NCBI GenBank assembly: GCA_948960675.1
Contig: CARDPF010000032.1
Location: 1-17,227, forward strand
Direction: 5' to 3'
Source of the DNA: an uncultured Eisenbergiella sp.
Lineage (GTDB): Bacteria > Bacillota > Clostridia > Lachnospirales > Lachnospiraceae
Length of the DNA: 17,227 bases
Shown: piece by piece, positions 1 through 7,215 of the stretch
Position numbering within the stretch: position 1 is the first letter of the stretch
Layout of the letters: each line of letters begins with the position of its first letter
Notes under the pieces: generated by a model
Database searches by the model: none
What the model was told of the DNA's origin: nothing
The model's input: the letters and a program-made list of their open reading frames with translations, nothing else
Program-made: the position numbers and the translations under genes

Positions 1-49
1 ATATAGTTTTTTGCTATACCCCATAAGAAGAAATACCTTCTCTAAAAAG

Positions 50-74
50 GACAGCCTAACAAGCTGTCTTTTTT
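50..74 (+). terminator. Rho-independent terminator of an upstream gene outside the window
   Basis: The stem GACAGC (50-55) pairs with GCTGTC (63-68) around a 7-nt loop and is followed at once by six T (69-74). A run of A precedes the stem. The gene it ends lies left of the window. The T tract is at the same time the first six bases of the repeat that starts at 69, so terminator and repeat are fused. Confidence 0.75.
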
Positions 75-111
75 ATGTGATAGGAAATTTTATTTCCTAT
101 CACATAAAAAA
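69..111. repeat. Perfect 19-bp inverted repeat with 5-nt spacer
   Basis: TTTTTTATGTGATAGGAAA at 69-87 is followed by the spacer TTTTA and then by its exact reverse complement at 93-111. As RNA it would form a long, AU-rich hairpin starting with a U-tract and ending with an A-tract. The first 15 bases of the repeat occur again in direct orientation at 196-210. The left arm overlaps the T tract of the preceding terminator. Confidence 0.85.
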
Positions 112-210
112 GATGTTGATGCGTACTCGCGCGCAGGGAAAATGTTGCCTGACGGCAACCGCGCTCGACGCGGAGAATTCCGCTTTGCGAAATTCTTTTT
201 TATGTGATAG
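97..210. mobile_element. MITE-like element with 16-bp terminal inverted repeats
   Basis: CTATCACATAAAAAAG (97-112) is matched by its exact reverse complement at 195-210, giving perfect 16-bp terminal inverted repeats around 82 bp. No transposase is encoded. The interior is a chain of hairpins: GTTGCC/GGCAAC (144-159), CCGCG/CGCGG (159-173) and a 10-position stem with one mismatch (174-196). Inside are GC-rich words such as CGCGCGC next to AT-rich ends, unlike the flanking genes. This layout is typical of miniature inverted-repeat elements or dispersed structured repeats. The right end lies 14 bp before the ATG of the next gene. It may instead be a structured regulatory RNA; only copies elsewhere in the genome would decide this. 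Confidence 0.6.
174..201 (+). terminator. Terminator-like hairpin inside the repeat element
   Basis: AGAATTCCGC (174-183), loop TTT, then GCGAAATTCT (187-196) form nine pairs with one C/A mismatch, and six T follow (196-201). By shape it could stop transcription entering from the left. If it works, the ATPase operon needs a promoter between here and 225, for which I see no good candidate. It may also simply be one arm of the structured repeat. Confidence 0.45.
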
Positions 211-224
211 AAACAGGAGGCGCC

Positions 225-1079
225 ATGTATCTGACGAAGTTTTGTTTTCCCGATGACGGGCAGGAGTTTGATTTTTTATTAGGCATACAACGCACCTGTT
301 ATGACAGCTATTATCCGTTCAAGGTCCTTTCGGCGGTCGGGCTTTCCTGTATTGACTTTGAACCGATAACGATTTTATACGGGGGAAACGGCTGCGGTAA
401 AACCACGGCACTGAATGTCATTGCGGATAAGCTGGGGATTGCCCGGCAGACACCCTGTAACCGTTCCAATTTCTTCCCGGATTATGTGAAACGCTGCACC
501 GCAGAGACCCAAGGGCGGATTCCGCAGGAGAGCCGTATCATAGCCAGTGACGACGTGTTTAACTTTATGCTGGATTTGCGGGCGTTAAACGACGGAATTG
601 ACGAAAAGCGGGAGGAGTTGTTTGGGGAATATCTGGATGCGAAATATTCCGAGTTTCATTTTAAGTCGCTGGAGGACTATGAACGCCTCAAAAAGGTGAA
701 CTTGGCGCGCAGAAAAACACAGTCCAAATATGTCAGGAAAAATGTAATGGACAATGTGCGGGAGCATTCCAACGGGGAAAGCGCTTTTTTGTATTTTACG
801 GAAAAAATAAGGGAAAATGCCCTGTATTTGCTGGATGAACCGGAGAATAGCTTAGCGCCGGGGCGGCAGCAGGAGTTGGCGCAGTTTTTGGAGGATTCTG
901 CGCGGTTTTACGGCTGCCAGTTCGTTATTTCCACCCATTCTCCTTTTGTGCTTTCGATGCGCGGGGCAAAAATTTACGATATGGATGAAACGCCTGTGGA
1001 TGTGAAGCGCTGGACGCAGCTGGGCAATGTAAAAGTATATTACGACTTTTTCAAAAAGCATCAGGGGGAGTTTTTATGA
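225..1079 (+). CDS. Small ABC/SMC-type predicted ATPase (AAA family, COG3910-like)
   Basis: A 284-residue soluble P-loop ATPase. I see a Walker A GGNGCGKTT at residues 53-61, a short signature-like SNGES at 182-186, Walker B with catalytic acid in LYLLDEPE (200-207) and the H-loop STHSP (236-240, His238). This order matches the predicted ATPases related to ABC/SMC heads, with a short helical insert (about 120-180) instead of a coiled coil. It has no membrane helices. The start at 225 follows AGGAGG with good spacing; an in-frame ATG at 204 lies inside the repeat and has no ribosome site. Its stop overlaps the next start in an ATGA, so it is translationally coupled to the response regulator. 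Relatives occur alone or in defence loci; a signalling role here is inferred only from the operon. Confidence 0.85.
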   Translation: MYLTKFCFPDDGQEFDFLLGIQRTCYDSYYPFKVLSAVGLSCIDFEPITILYGGNGCGKTTALNVIADKLGIARQTPCNRSNFFPDYVKRCTAETQGRIPQESRIIASDDVFNFMLDLRALNDGIDEKREELFGEYLDAKYSEFHFKSLEDYERLKKVNLARRKTQSKYVRKNVMDNVREHSNGESAFLYFTEKIRENALYLLDEPENSLAPGRQQELAQFLEDSARFYGCQFVISTHSPFVLSMRGAKIYDMDETPVDVKRWTQLGNVKVYYDFFKKHQGEFL

Positions 1080-1822
1080 ATGCCATGAGGATTGCGCTCT
1101 GCGATGACGAGAAAGGGCAGCTTATGCTGTTTCGCAGGGGCGTGGAGGATTGGGCACAAAAGAGGGGAAGGTCTGTAAAAATAGAGGAATTTGACAGTGC
1201 GCAGGCATTTTGGTTTGTCTGGTCGGAGGATAAAAGCTTTGACCTGCTGGTTTTGGATATCCGGATGCCGGGGATGGATGGTATGGAACTGGCAAGGAAA
1301 ATACGGGCGTCGGATTCCTGGATTTCCATTATTTTTGCGACTTCCCTGCGGGAGTATGTGTATGAGGGGTATAATTTGGATGCCATCAATTATCTGGTAA
1401 AGCCTGTGGAGCCGGGAAAGCTGGAGGAGTGTCTGGACCGGGCACAGGGACGGATGGAGGAAAGGCGTTCGGAAGGGGCGGGAATTGTGCTGCCTGTACA
1501 GGATGGGATTTGGCGGATTCCGGTTCGCAGGATTTGCCGTGTGGAAGCGGAGGGGCGGGGATGCATCCTGTACATGGAAGGGGAAACGCTCAAAGTGCAT
1601 AAAGGGATTGGCGAAATGGAAGAACTGCTGCGGGAATATTCTTTTGTCCGCTGTCACAGGTCGTTTCTGGTGCCGGTAAAGCGGATCCGGAAAATCGGCA
1701 CGGGAAAGCTTTTACTGGATGACGGTTCAGAGACGCCGGTGGGAAGAAGCCTGCAGGATGCGGTGAACCGGGCATTTGTCAGGGAGTTTGTGCAAGGGGA
1801 AAAAGCGCAATGGGATACGTGA
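1076..1822 (+). CDS. LytTR-family response regulator (AgrA/ComE type)
   Basis: This 248-residue protein has a receiver domain (about 4-125) with the acidic pair D10/D11, phospho-acceptor D61 in LVLDIRMPGMDG, the switch residues ATS (88-90) and conserved K109 in LVKP. A LytTR DNA-binding domain follows (about 135-236), with the typical FVRCHRSFLV stretch (190-199). Such regulators bind direct repeats upstream of target promoters and are phosphorylated by GHKL kinases. The start overlaps the ATPase stop (ATGA) after a purine-rich AGGGGGAG; M4 (1085) is an alternative. It overlaps the kinase gene by 13 bases. All key residues are intact. I did not find a convincing LytTR repeat pair in the nearby intergenic regions. 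Confidence 0.93.
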   Translation: MNAMRIALCDDEKGQLMLFRRGVEDWAQKRGRSVKIEEFDSAQAFWFVWSEDKSFDLLVLDIRMPGMDGMELARKIRASDSWISIIFATSLREYVYEGYNLDAINYLVKPVEPGKLEECLDRAQGRMEERRSEGAGIVLPVQDGIWRIPVRRICRVEAEGRGCILYMEGETLKVHKGIGEMEELLREYSFVRCHRSFLVPVKRIRKIGTGKLLLDDGSETPVGRSLQDAVNRAFVREFVQGEKAQWDT

Positions 1823-2520
1823 TTCTTACCGTAGTGTATATCATCAGTCTGGTTTTGCTGGTACGGCTGTTCCTGCCGGCAATGGCGAGACGGCAGGCAA
1901 AAGCGTGGCAGGAGGAATTGATCCGCCAACACTATGAAGAGGTGGAAAATGTATACCGGCAGATGCGGGGATGGAAGCACGATTACCGGCATCATTTGCA
2001 GGCAATACAGGGCTGCATTGCCGAGGGAGGACTGCCGCAGCTGGACGGATACTTGCGGGAACTGGACGCAAGCCTGGACAAGATCGCAGTATTTGTCACC
2101 ACCGGAAACCATATGGCGGACGCCATTTTAAACAGTAAATTTTCGATTGCGCGGGAGGAGGGGATTTCCCTGGACTATAAGGTGTACCTGACACCGGCAT
2201 GGAAAATCGGGGATGTGAATCTTAGCATCCTCATCGGGAACCTTCTGGATAATGCGATCGGCGCCTGCAGAAAGGTGGGGGACCAAAAGAAACGTTTTAT
2301 CCGGTTTTATATGGATGAGATACAGGAACAGTTTTATTTGTCCGTCAGCAATTCGATGGAGGGCAGGGCGGTCAGGACTGGCGGCCGGTTTTTGTCTGAC
2401 CGGGAAAACCATGGGTACGGACTGGCGCAGGTGGAAAAGGTTGTCAGGGAAAATCAAGGCTGGATAAACTGTCAGAGCGAGGACGGCGTTTTTGCGGTGG
2501 AGGTGATGCTGCCGCTTTAG
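1810..2520 (+). CDS. Short GHKL sensor histidine kinase (AgrC-like catalytic part)
   Basis: This 236-residue protein starts with a single hydrophobic helix (about 3-23), then a basic, coiled dimerisation helix with the H-box WKHDYRHH (phospho-acceptor probably His57). A GHKL ATPase domain follows with N-box NLLDNAIGA (144-152) and G-box HGYGL (201-205). It should autophosphorylate and pass phosphate to the response regulator it overlaps by 13 bases. AgrC-type kinases usually carry five to seven membrane helices before this module and total about 430 residues; here the multi-helix sensor is missing. I see no upstream in-frame sensor, because the upstream DNA codes for the regulator, so the short form looks genuine. 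The partner that senses the signal is unknown. Confidence 0.9.
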   Translation: MGYVILTVVYIISLVLLVRLFLPAMARRQAKAWQEELIRQHYEEVENVYRQMRGWKHDYRHHLQAIQGCIAEGGLPQLDGYLRELDASLDKIAVFVTTGNHMADAILNSKFSIAREEGISLDYKVYLTPAWKIGDVNLSILIGNLLDNAIGACRKVGDQKKRFIRFYMDEIQEQFYLSVSNSMEGRAVRTGGRFLSDRENHGYGLAQVEKVVRENQGWINCQSEDGVFAVEVMLPL

Positions 2521-2542
2521 CATTTGATGGGGGAAGAAAACC

Positions 2543-3367
2543 ATGAGAATTGTCAATTTGATCGAGAACACGGCGGGGAAGGGCGGCTGCCTGTTTGAAC
2601 ACGGGCTTAGTTTTTATGTGGAGACAAAAAGACATAAGCTGCTTATGGATACGGGAGCGTCCGGGGCATTTTTAGAAAATGCGAAGCGTCTTGGCATTGA
2701 CTTGGGACTGGTGGACACAGTGGTAATCAGCCACGGGCATTATGACCATACAGGCGGATTGGCGGAATTTGTGCGTCTAAATTCCAAGGCAAAAATATGG
2801 ATACACCGTCTTGCAGGGGAGGCGTATTACCATAAGGGTCAGGAGTCGGAACGGTATATCGGGATTGATCCGCAGATCAGGGAACTGGAGCAGGCGGAAT
2901 GGGTGGAAGGAAACCGGTGGATTGACGACGGACTTTTCCTTTTTGGCGGTGTATCCGGCAGGAAATGGTGGCCGTCCGGAAACCGGGAACTGCAGGTCAA
3001 AAAGGGAGGCGTCTTTTGGCAGGATACATTTTGCCATGAGCAGTATCTGGTGGTCTTGGAAGGCGGAAAGCGGGTATTGCTGTCGGGCTGCGCCCATAAC
3101 GGAATCATTAATATTCTGGATACCTACCGGGAACTATTGGGGGGTTCGCCTGACGCGGTGGTCAGCGGTTTTCATATGCGCAAAAAGGGGGATGCTTATA
3201 CGCAGGAAGAACTGGATATTTTCCAAAAAACCGCGGAGGAGTTAAAAAAATGGGATACCCGTTTTTTTACGGGCCACTGCACGGGAGAGATCCCATACCG
3301 GTTGATGAAGGAATGCATGGGCGGGCAGCTGGCGTATGTGCATAGTGGGGAGGAGATACTGCTTTAG
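2543..3367 (+). CDS. Metallo-beta-lactamase-fold hydrolase (COG1237, RFA-P synthase-like)
   Basis: This 274-residue cytoplasmic protein carries the MBL metal motif HGHYDH (64-69), with further ligands expected at His185 (LSGCAHNGI, 180-188) and His211 (SGFH), plus a conserved TGHCTG at 243-248. The SGCAHNGI, SGFH and TGHCTG set is characteristic of the family named after archaeal 7,8-dihydropterin-6-methyl-4-(beta-D-ribofuranosyl)-aminobenzene-5'-phosphate synthase. In bacteria most members have no proven substrate. GGGGGAAG precedes the start. It lies 22 bases after the kinase gene, so it probably belongs to the same transcript, which ends at the terminator at 3403-3431. Its link to a two-component system suggests that it makes or removes a small molecule in the same response; that is inference. 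Confidence 0.88.
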   Translation: MRIVNLIENTAGKGGCLFEHGLSFYVETKRHKLLMDTGASGAFLENAKRLGIDLGLVDTVVISHGHYDHTGGLAEFVRLNSKAKIWIHRLAGEAYYHKGQESERYIGIDPQIRELEQAEWVEGNRWIDDGLFLFGGVSGRKWWPSGNRELQVKKGGVFWQDTFCHEQYLVVLEGGKRVLLSGCAHNGIINILDTYRELLGGSPDAVVSGFHMRKKGDAYTQEELDIFQKTAEELKKWDTRFFTGHCTGEIPYRLMKECMGGQLAYVHSGEEILL

Positions 3368-3402
3368 GACGTAAAGCCGCCGCAGGTTGGTTGTTCATGT
3401 CG

Positions 3403-3431
3403 AAAAGAATGCCGTTGGTGCATTCTTTTTT
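3403..3431 (+). terminator. Rho-independent terminator of the ATPase/two-component/MBL operon
   Basis: GAATGC (3407-3412) pairs with GCATTC (3420-3425) around a 7-nt loop. Four A flank the stem on the left and six T follow on the right (3426-3431), so the stem can extend by A-U pairs. It lies 36 bases after the MBL stop and separates that operon from the ABC transporter genes. Confidence 0.8.
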
Positions 3432-3445
3432 GGTTTGGGGGAAAG

Positions 3446-3456
3446 TATGATACAAT
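3446..3456 (+). promoter_or_regulatory. Possible -10 region for the ABC transporter pair
   Basis: Between the terminator and the first ABC gene lie two overlapping -10-like hexamers, TATGAT (3446-3451) and TACAAT (3451-3456). No good -35 box sits at the right distance; the upstream DNA is T/G-rich terminator sequence. A weak or activator-dependent promoter would fit control by the upstream response regulator, but I cannot see its site. Confidence 0.35.
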
Positions 3457-3489
3457 CGGGTTAAAAGGCCGGGAGGGAGGAATTTGGGG

Positions 3490-5307
3490 ATGGAGACGAA
3501 GAAGCATTCCTTTTGGGGCAATCTGTGGTTTCATTTTGGCCATTTGTGGCAATGGAGGAAGGTTCTGTTTTTGTTCACGGTTCTGTATGTGGTAACAGGA
3601 GCGCTACAGCGCTATTTTTCCATCTGGCTGCCGAAGCTTTTGCTTTCCCTTTTGGAGGAAGGGGCGGATATCAGGACGGTTGTTGCGCAGCTTGGCGGCT
3701 TGATTCTCTGCATTGTGCTGGCCACCTTTGGATGGCAGTATGCCAATGCGGAACTGGATTACGGCAAGATGTTTTACGGAAAATATTTTACGATGCTGCT
3801 AAACCGGAAGCTGATGGACATTGATTATGCGCTGTTGGAGGATGAAAAACACCAATCAGCCATTCACAGGGCATACCGGGCCTGTTCGTCGGACGGGGAC
3901 AGCGTAATCGGTCTGCTTTTGCATATTCCCAGCTTTCTGTCAACCCTGCTGTTGATTTTGATGTTGGGGGCGTCAGTGGTGGTTTTGGATTTCAGGGTAC
4001 TTTTGGTTCTGGCGGTGGATTTCATTGCTTTTTTGGTTACGTCGCAAATCCAGCGCAAATGCATGGAAAGCAGGCAGGAGGAATGCGGGGAGTATCATAA
4101 GAAGCTACATTACATTTTGAACGTGACAGGGGATTTTGCAAGCGGGAAGGATATCCGGCTGTTTGGCATGGCAGACTGGTTTAGGGGGATTTATGCAAAG
4201 TTGTCGGACGAAAATACGCGCGTTTACAGGGAAGTTTTCCAAAAAATGTTTTGGTATCAGCTGGCGGCGGAGGCAGCCGGGCTTCTTGTAAACCTGGCGG
4301 TTTACGGCTTTTTTATCGGAGGGGTTTTGCAGGGCAGGCTTTTTATGTCCGACTTTGTGTTTGTCATCGGATTGTTTAGCGGGATGCAGCATGCCTTGCG
4401 CCGTCTGGTCTGGGAATTACAGGAGCTTTCCTATGATCATATGCATTTTGGCAGCCTGCGGGGATGTCTGGATATCGAAAACCGGAGTAACAGGGGAGAA
4501 GGGGCCGATTTGTCCGCCTGCCTGTCAGGAAAAAAGGGGCCGCAGATTTGCTTTAGGGATGTGGCATTTTCTTATCCGGGCAGGGAAAGCAATACGATAG
4601 AAGATTTTAACCTGACCGTGGAGGGTGGGGAAAAGATCGGGATTGTGGGAGCCAACGGTGTGGGGAAAACGACGCTGATTAAGTTGGTCTGTGGGCTTTA
4701 TGATTGTGTGCAGGGGGAAATTACGGTGAATGGCACGCCGGTTTCGGCATATAACAGGCTGGAGTATTTTAAGCTGTTTTCCGCAGTATTTCAGGATGTG
4801 GAGGTGATTCCGGCCAGCATTGCCCAAAACGTGGCCATGTGCAGCGAGGAGGAGACGGACCGGCAGCGGGTAGGGCAATGCCTGCGGCAGGCGGGTCTTT
4901 GGGGAAAAGTGGAAAGCCTGCCGGAAGGAATGGAAACCAAGCTGGTCAAAAGCATTTATGAGAACGCGATAGATCTTTCGGGAGGGGAGAGGCAAAAACT
5001 CATTCTGGCCAGGGCGCTTTATAAGGATGCGCCGGTTTTGATTCTGGATGAGCCCACGGCTGCGCTGGATCCCATTGCCGAGGATGAAGTGTACCGGACC
5101 TACGAGGCGCTCTCCAGAGAGAAAACGTCGTTTTTCATTTCCCACAGGCTTTCCAGTACGCGGTTTTGCGACAGGATTTTGTATCTGGAGGACGGCCGGA
5201 TCGCGGAGGTGGGGACACATGAACAGCTTCTGGCGCTGAAAGGGAAATATTGGAACATGTTTGAGGTGCAGAGCCGCTATTATAAGGAGAAGAGTAGTCA
5301 TGAATGA
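3490..5307 (+). CDS. ABC exporter half-transporter, subunit 1 (membrane domain + ATPase)
   Basis: This 605-residue protein has an exporter-type six-helix membrane domain (about 25-310) followed by an ATP-binding domain. The ATPase has Walker A GANGVGKT (387-394), Q-loop Gln435, signature LSGGE (496-500), Walker B with catalytic Glu in LILDEP (Glu521) and H-loop His552. There is no N-terminal C39 peptidase, so it is not a leader-cleaving bacteriocin exporter. The ATG at 3490 follows AGGGAGG at correct spacing; an in-frame TTG six bases earlier is too close to that site. It overlaps the next ABC gene by 8 bases, pointing to a heterodimer. Cargo is unknown; peptide, lipid or drug export are all possible. 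Confidence 0.93.
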   Translation: METKKHSFWGNLWFHFGHLWQWRKVLFLFTVLYVVTGALQRYFSIWLPKLLLSLLEEGADIRTVVAQLGGLILCIVLATFGWQYANAELDYGKMFYGKYFTMLLNRKLMDIDYALLEDEKHQSAIHRAYRACSSDGDSVIGLLLHIPSFLSTLLLILMLGASVVVLDFRVLLVLAVDFIAFLVTSQIQRKCMESRQEECGEYHKKLHYILNVTGDFASGKDIRLFGMADWFRGIYAKLSDENTRVYREVFQKMFWYQLAAEAAGLLVNLAVYGFFIGGVLQGRLFMSDFVFVIGLFSGMQHALRRLVWELQELSYDHMHFGSLRGCLDIENRSNRGEGADLSACLSGKKGPQICFRDVAFSYPGRESNTIEDFNLTVEGGEKIGIVGANGVGKTTLIKLVCGLYDCVQGEITVNGTPVSAYNRLEYFKLFSAVFQDVEVIPASIAQNVAMCSEEETDRQRVGQCLRQAGLWGKVESLPEGMETKLVKSIYENAIDLSGGERQKLILARALYKDAPVLILDEPTAALDPIAEDEVYRTYEALSREKTSFFISHRLSSTRFCDRILYLEDGRIAEVGTHEQLLALKGKYWNMFEVQSRYYKEKSSHE

Positions 5308-7168
5308 TGAAAACACAAAACACACATTTGGGGAGGATGTGCGGCTTTTACGCAAGGCAGTTGGACTGGTTTGGCGGACGGAAAAAAAGTTTGTGCTATG
5401 CTCTGTTTGGAATGCATGTATCAGCGCGCTGTATCCTTATCTGGAAATTTACCTGGCAGCCTGCATTGTGGGGGAACTGGCGGTTGGACGGAATGTGGAA
5501 AAAATGGTTTTCTATGTGTCGGCGCTGGCAGGGGTAAAATTTTTCTTTGGGGTGCTGCAGGATAAGCTTGGCGGTATGAAAAGGACGTTGGAAGCGCCGT
5601 TGTATTATATGCAGGAGATGCTGCTGGGTGAGAAAATTCTTACCATGGATTACGAAAATGTTGAAAAATCCCAAATTCAGGAACAGCGTAAGCGGATCCG
5701 GGAATACCAGGAAACCTATGGAGGGGATATAAAAACCGTTTTCGGGCATTTTGAGGAGATTTTGTGTGCCGTGATTAAAATCCCGGCGGCCCTGCTTATG
5801 ATCGGGGAAATGTTTCTGGTTTTGCCGCCGGAAGGGCTGGGCAAATTTACCGGCTTTTTGGCATCGCCGGTCAGTTCGGTGTGTATGATCGGTTATGCGC
5901 TACTTACCTCCTTTCTGATGCTGCGTATTTCCGAAAAAAATGTGGCGGTGCAGTTTTCGGAGAGTGAGCAGGAAATCGGGGCGGGAAGGGTTTTGGATTA
6001 TTATACACAGACTTATATTCCCAATTATAAGACGGGAAAGGACATCCGGCTGTTTTCCCAAAACAGGCTGATCGGGCAGGAAATGGACAAAGTCCGGGCA
6101 ATCCACAACGGTATCAATGCACGGATCATGAAAAAAGTAGGAAAATATAACGGCGCCCGCGCCGCACTGGAAGGCTTGCTGACAGGGATCATATATCTGC
6201 TTTTGGGAGTCAAAGCCATGCTGGGGGTGATGTCTGTCGCAGGTGTGGTGCAGTGTGCCCAGAGTGTGCAGGAATTGTCGTATGCGGTAAACAGTCTGAT
6301 GTCGGGGATTGGATTTGCCAGAAAAAGGCTGCAGTCCATGGAGCACCTGTTTGCTTTTCTGGAAATTGAGTCTACAAAATACCAGGGAAGCCTTCCGGTG
6401 GAAAAGCGGCGGGATAACCGCTATGAGGTGGAGTTTCGGGATGTAACTTTCCGGTATCCCGACACATCCGTCAACGTTTTGGAGCACTTATCCTGCAAGT
6501 TTGTGATCAGCAATAAGATGGCGGTGGTAGGGAGGAACGGTTCCGGGAAGACTACGTTTATCAAGCTTTTGTGCAGGCTTTACGATCCGGTGGAGGGGGA
6601 AATCCTTTTAAACGGAATTGATATCCGTAAATATGATTATCAGGAATATCTGGGACTCTTTTCCGTGGTATTTCAGGATTTTAAGCTGTTCGGGTTTGCA
6701 CTGGCGCAAAACATTGCGGCGGGAACAGGGTTTGACGAAAAAAGGGTTATGGACTGCGCAGAACGGGTCGGCCTGGCGGAGTGTGTGGCAGGCATGAAAA
6801 ATGGTATTCTTACCCCGGTTACAAAAGATTTTTCCGGGGATGGCACGGAAGTTTCCGGGGGCGAGGCACAAAAAATTGCCTTGGCCCGGGCGCTTTACAA
6901 GAATGCGCCGTTTGTAATCCTGGACGAACCCACGGCGGCGCTGGATCCCCTGGCAGAGGCGGAGGTTTATGCAAATTTCGACCGTCTGGTGGGAAATAAG
7001 ACGGCGGTATACATCAGCCACCGTTTGTCCAGCTGCCGTTTCTGCGATGAGATTTTGGTTTTTGAGGGCGGGAAAATCGTACAGCGCGGGGATCATGAAA
7101 CCCTTGTCGCCAGAAAGGGAGAATTATATGATCAGCTTTGGCAGGCGCAGGCGAAGTATTACCAGTAG
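5300..7168 (+). CDS. ABC exporter half-transporter, subunit 2 (membrane domain + ATPase)
   Basis: This 622-residue partner of the preceding gene also has an N-terminal exporter membrane domain (about 30-345) and a C-terminal ATPase. The ATPase has Walker A GRNGSGKT (411-418), Q-loop Gln459, signature VSGGE (518-522), Walker B LDEP with Glu543, and H-loop His574. Both subunits share the words GKDIRLF in the membrane domain, RFCD near the C terminus and a Tyr-Tyr pair close to the end, so they are paralogues. AAGGAGA precedes the ATG at 5300; reading frames opening earlier (5261) lie inside the first subunit. Both halves keep full catalytic motifs, unlike many heterodimeric exporters with one degenerate site. 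Transcription ends at the strong terminator ten bases downstream. Confidence 0.93.
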   Translation: MNDENTKHTFGEDVRLLRKAVGLVWRTEKKFVLCSVWNACISALYPYLEIYLAACIVGELAVGRNVEKMVFYVSALAGVKFFFGVLQDKLGGMKRTLEAPLYYMQEMLLGEKILTMDYENVEKSQIQEQRKRIREYQETYGGDIKTVFGHFEEILCAVIKIPAALLMIGEMFLVLPPEGLGKFTGFLASPVSSVCMIGYALLTSFLMLRISEKNVAVQFSESEQEIGAGRVLDYYTQTYIPNYKTGKDIRLFSQNRLIGQEMDKVRAIHNGINARIMKKVGKYNGARAALEGLLTGIIYLLLGVKAMLGVMSVAGVVQCAQSVQELSYAVNSLMSGIGFARKRLQSMEHLFAFLEIESTKYQGSLPVEKRRDNRYEVEFRDVTFRYPDTSVNVLEHLSCKFVISNKMAVVGRNGSGKTTFIKLLCRLYDPVEGEILLNGIDIRKYDYQEYLGLFSVVFQDFKLFGFALAQNIAAGTGFDEKRVMDCAERVGLAECVAGMKNGILTPVTKDFSGDGTEVSGGEAQKIALARALYKNAPFVILDEPTAALDPLAEAEVYANFDRLVGNKTAVYISHRLSSCRFCDEILVFEGGKIVQRGDHETLVARKGELYDQLWQAQAKYYQ

Positions 7169-7177
7169 ACACGTAAA

Positions 7178-7215
7178 GGCAGCGGGTATGCAGTTTAGCC
7201 CGCTGCCGTTTTTTT
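7178..7215 (+). terminator. Strong rho-independent terminator after the ABC genes
   Basis: GGCAGCGGG (7178-7186) pairs perfectly with CCCGCTGCC (7199-7207), followed by G and seven T (7209-7215). The 12-nt loop contains, on the other strand, the stop codon of the convergent CLC gene (7195-7197). On the minus strand only a short T run follows the stem, so termination there would be weaker. Confidence 0.9.

Noticed and set aside
11..256. 81-residue open frame on the plus strand
   Set aside because: It runs through a terminator and all hairpins of the repeat element and overlaps the ATPase start; there is no ribosome site. It is an artefact of the repeat.
3397..3450. 17-residue peptide MSKRMPLVHSFLVWGKV as a candidate signal or cargo
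   Set aside because: It has no ribosome site and lies across the terminator hairpin at 3403-3431.
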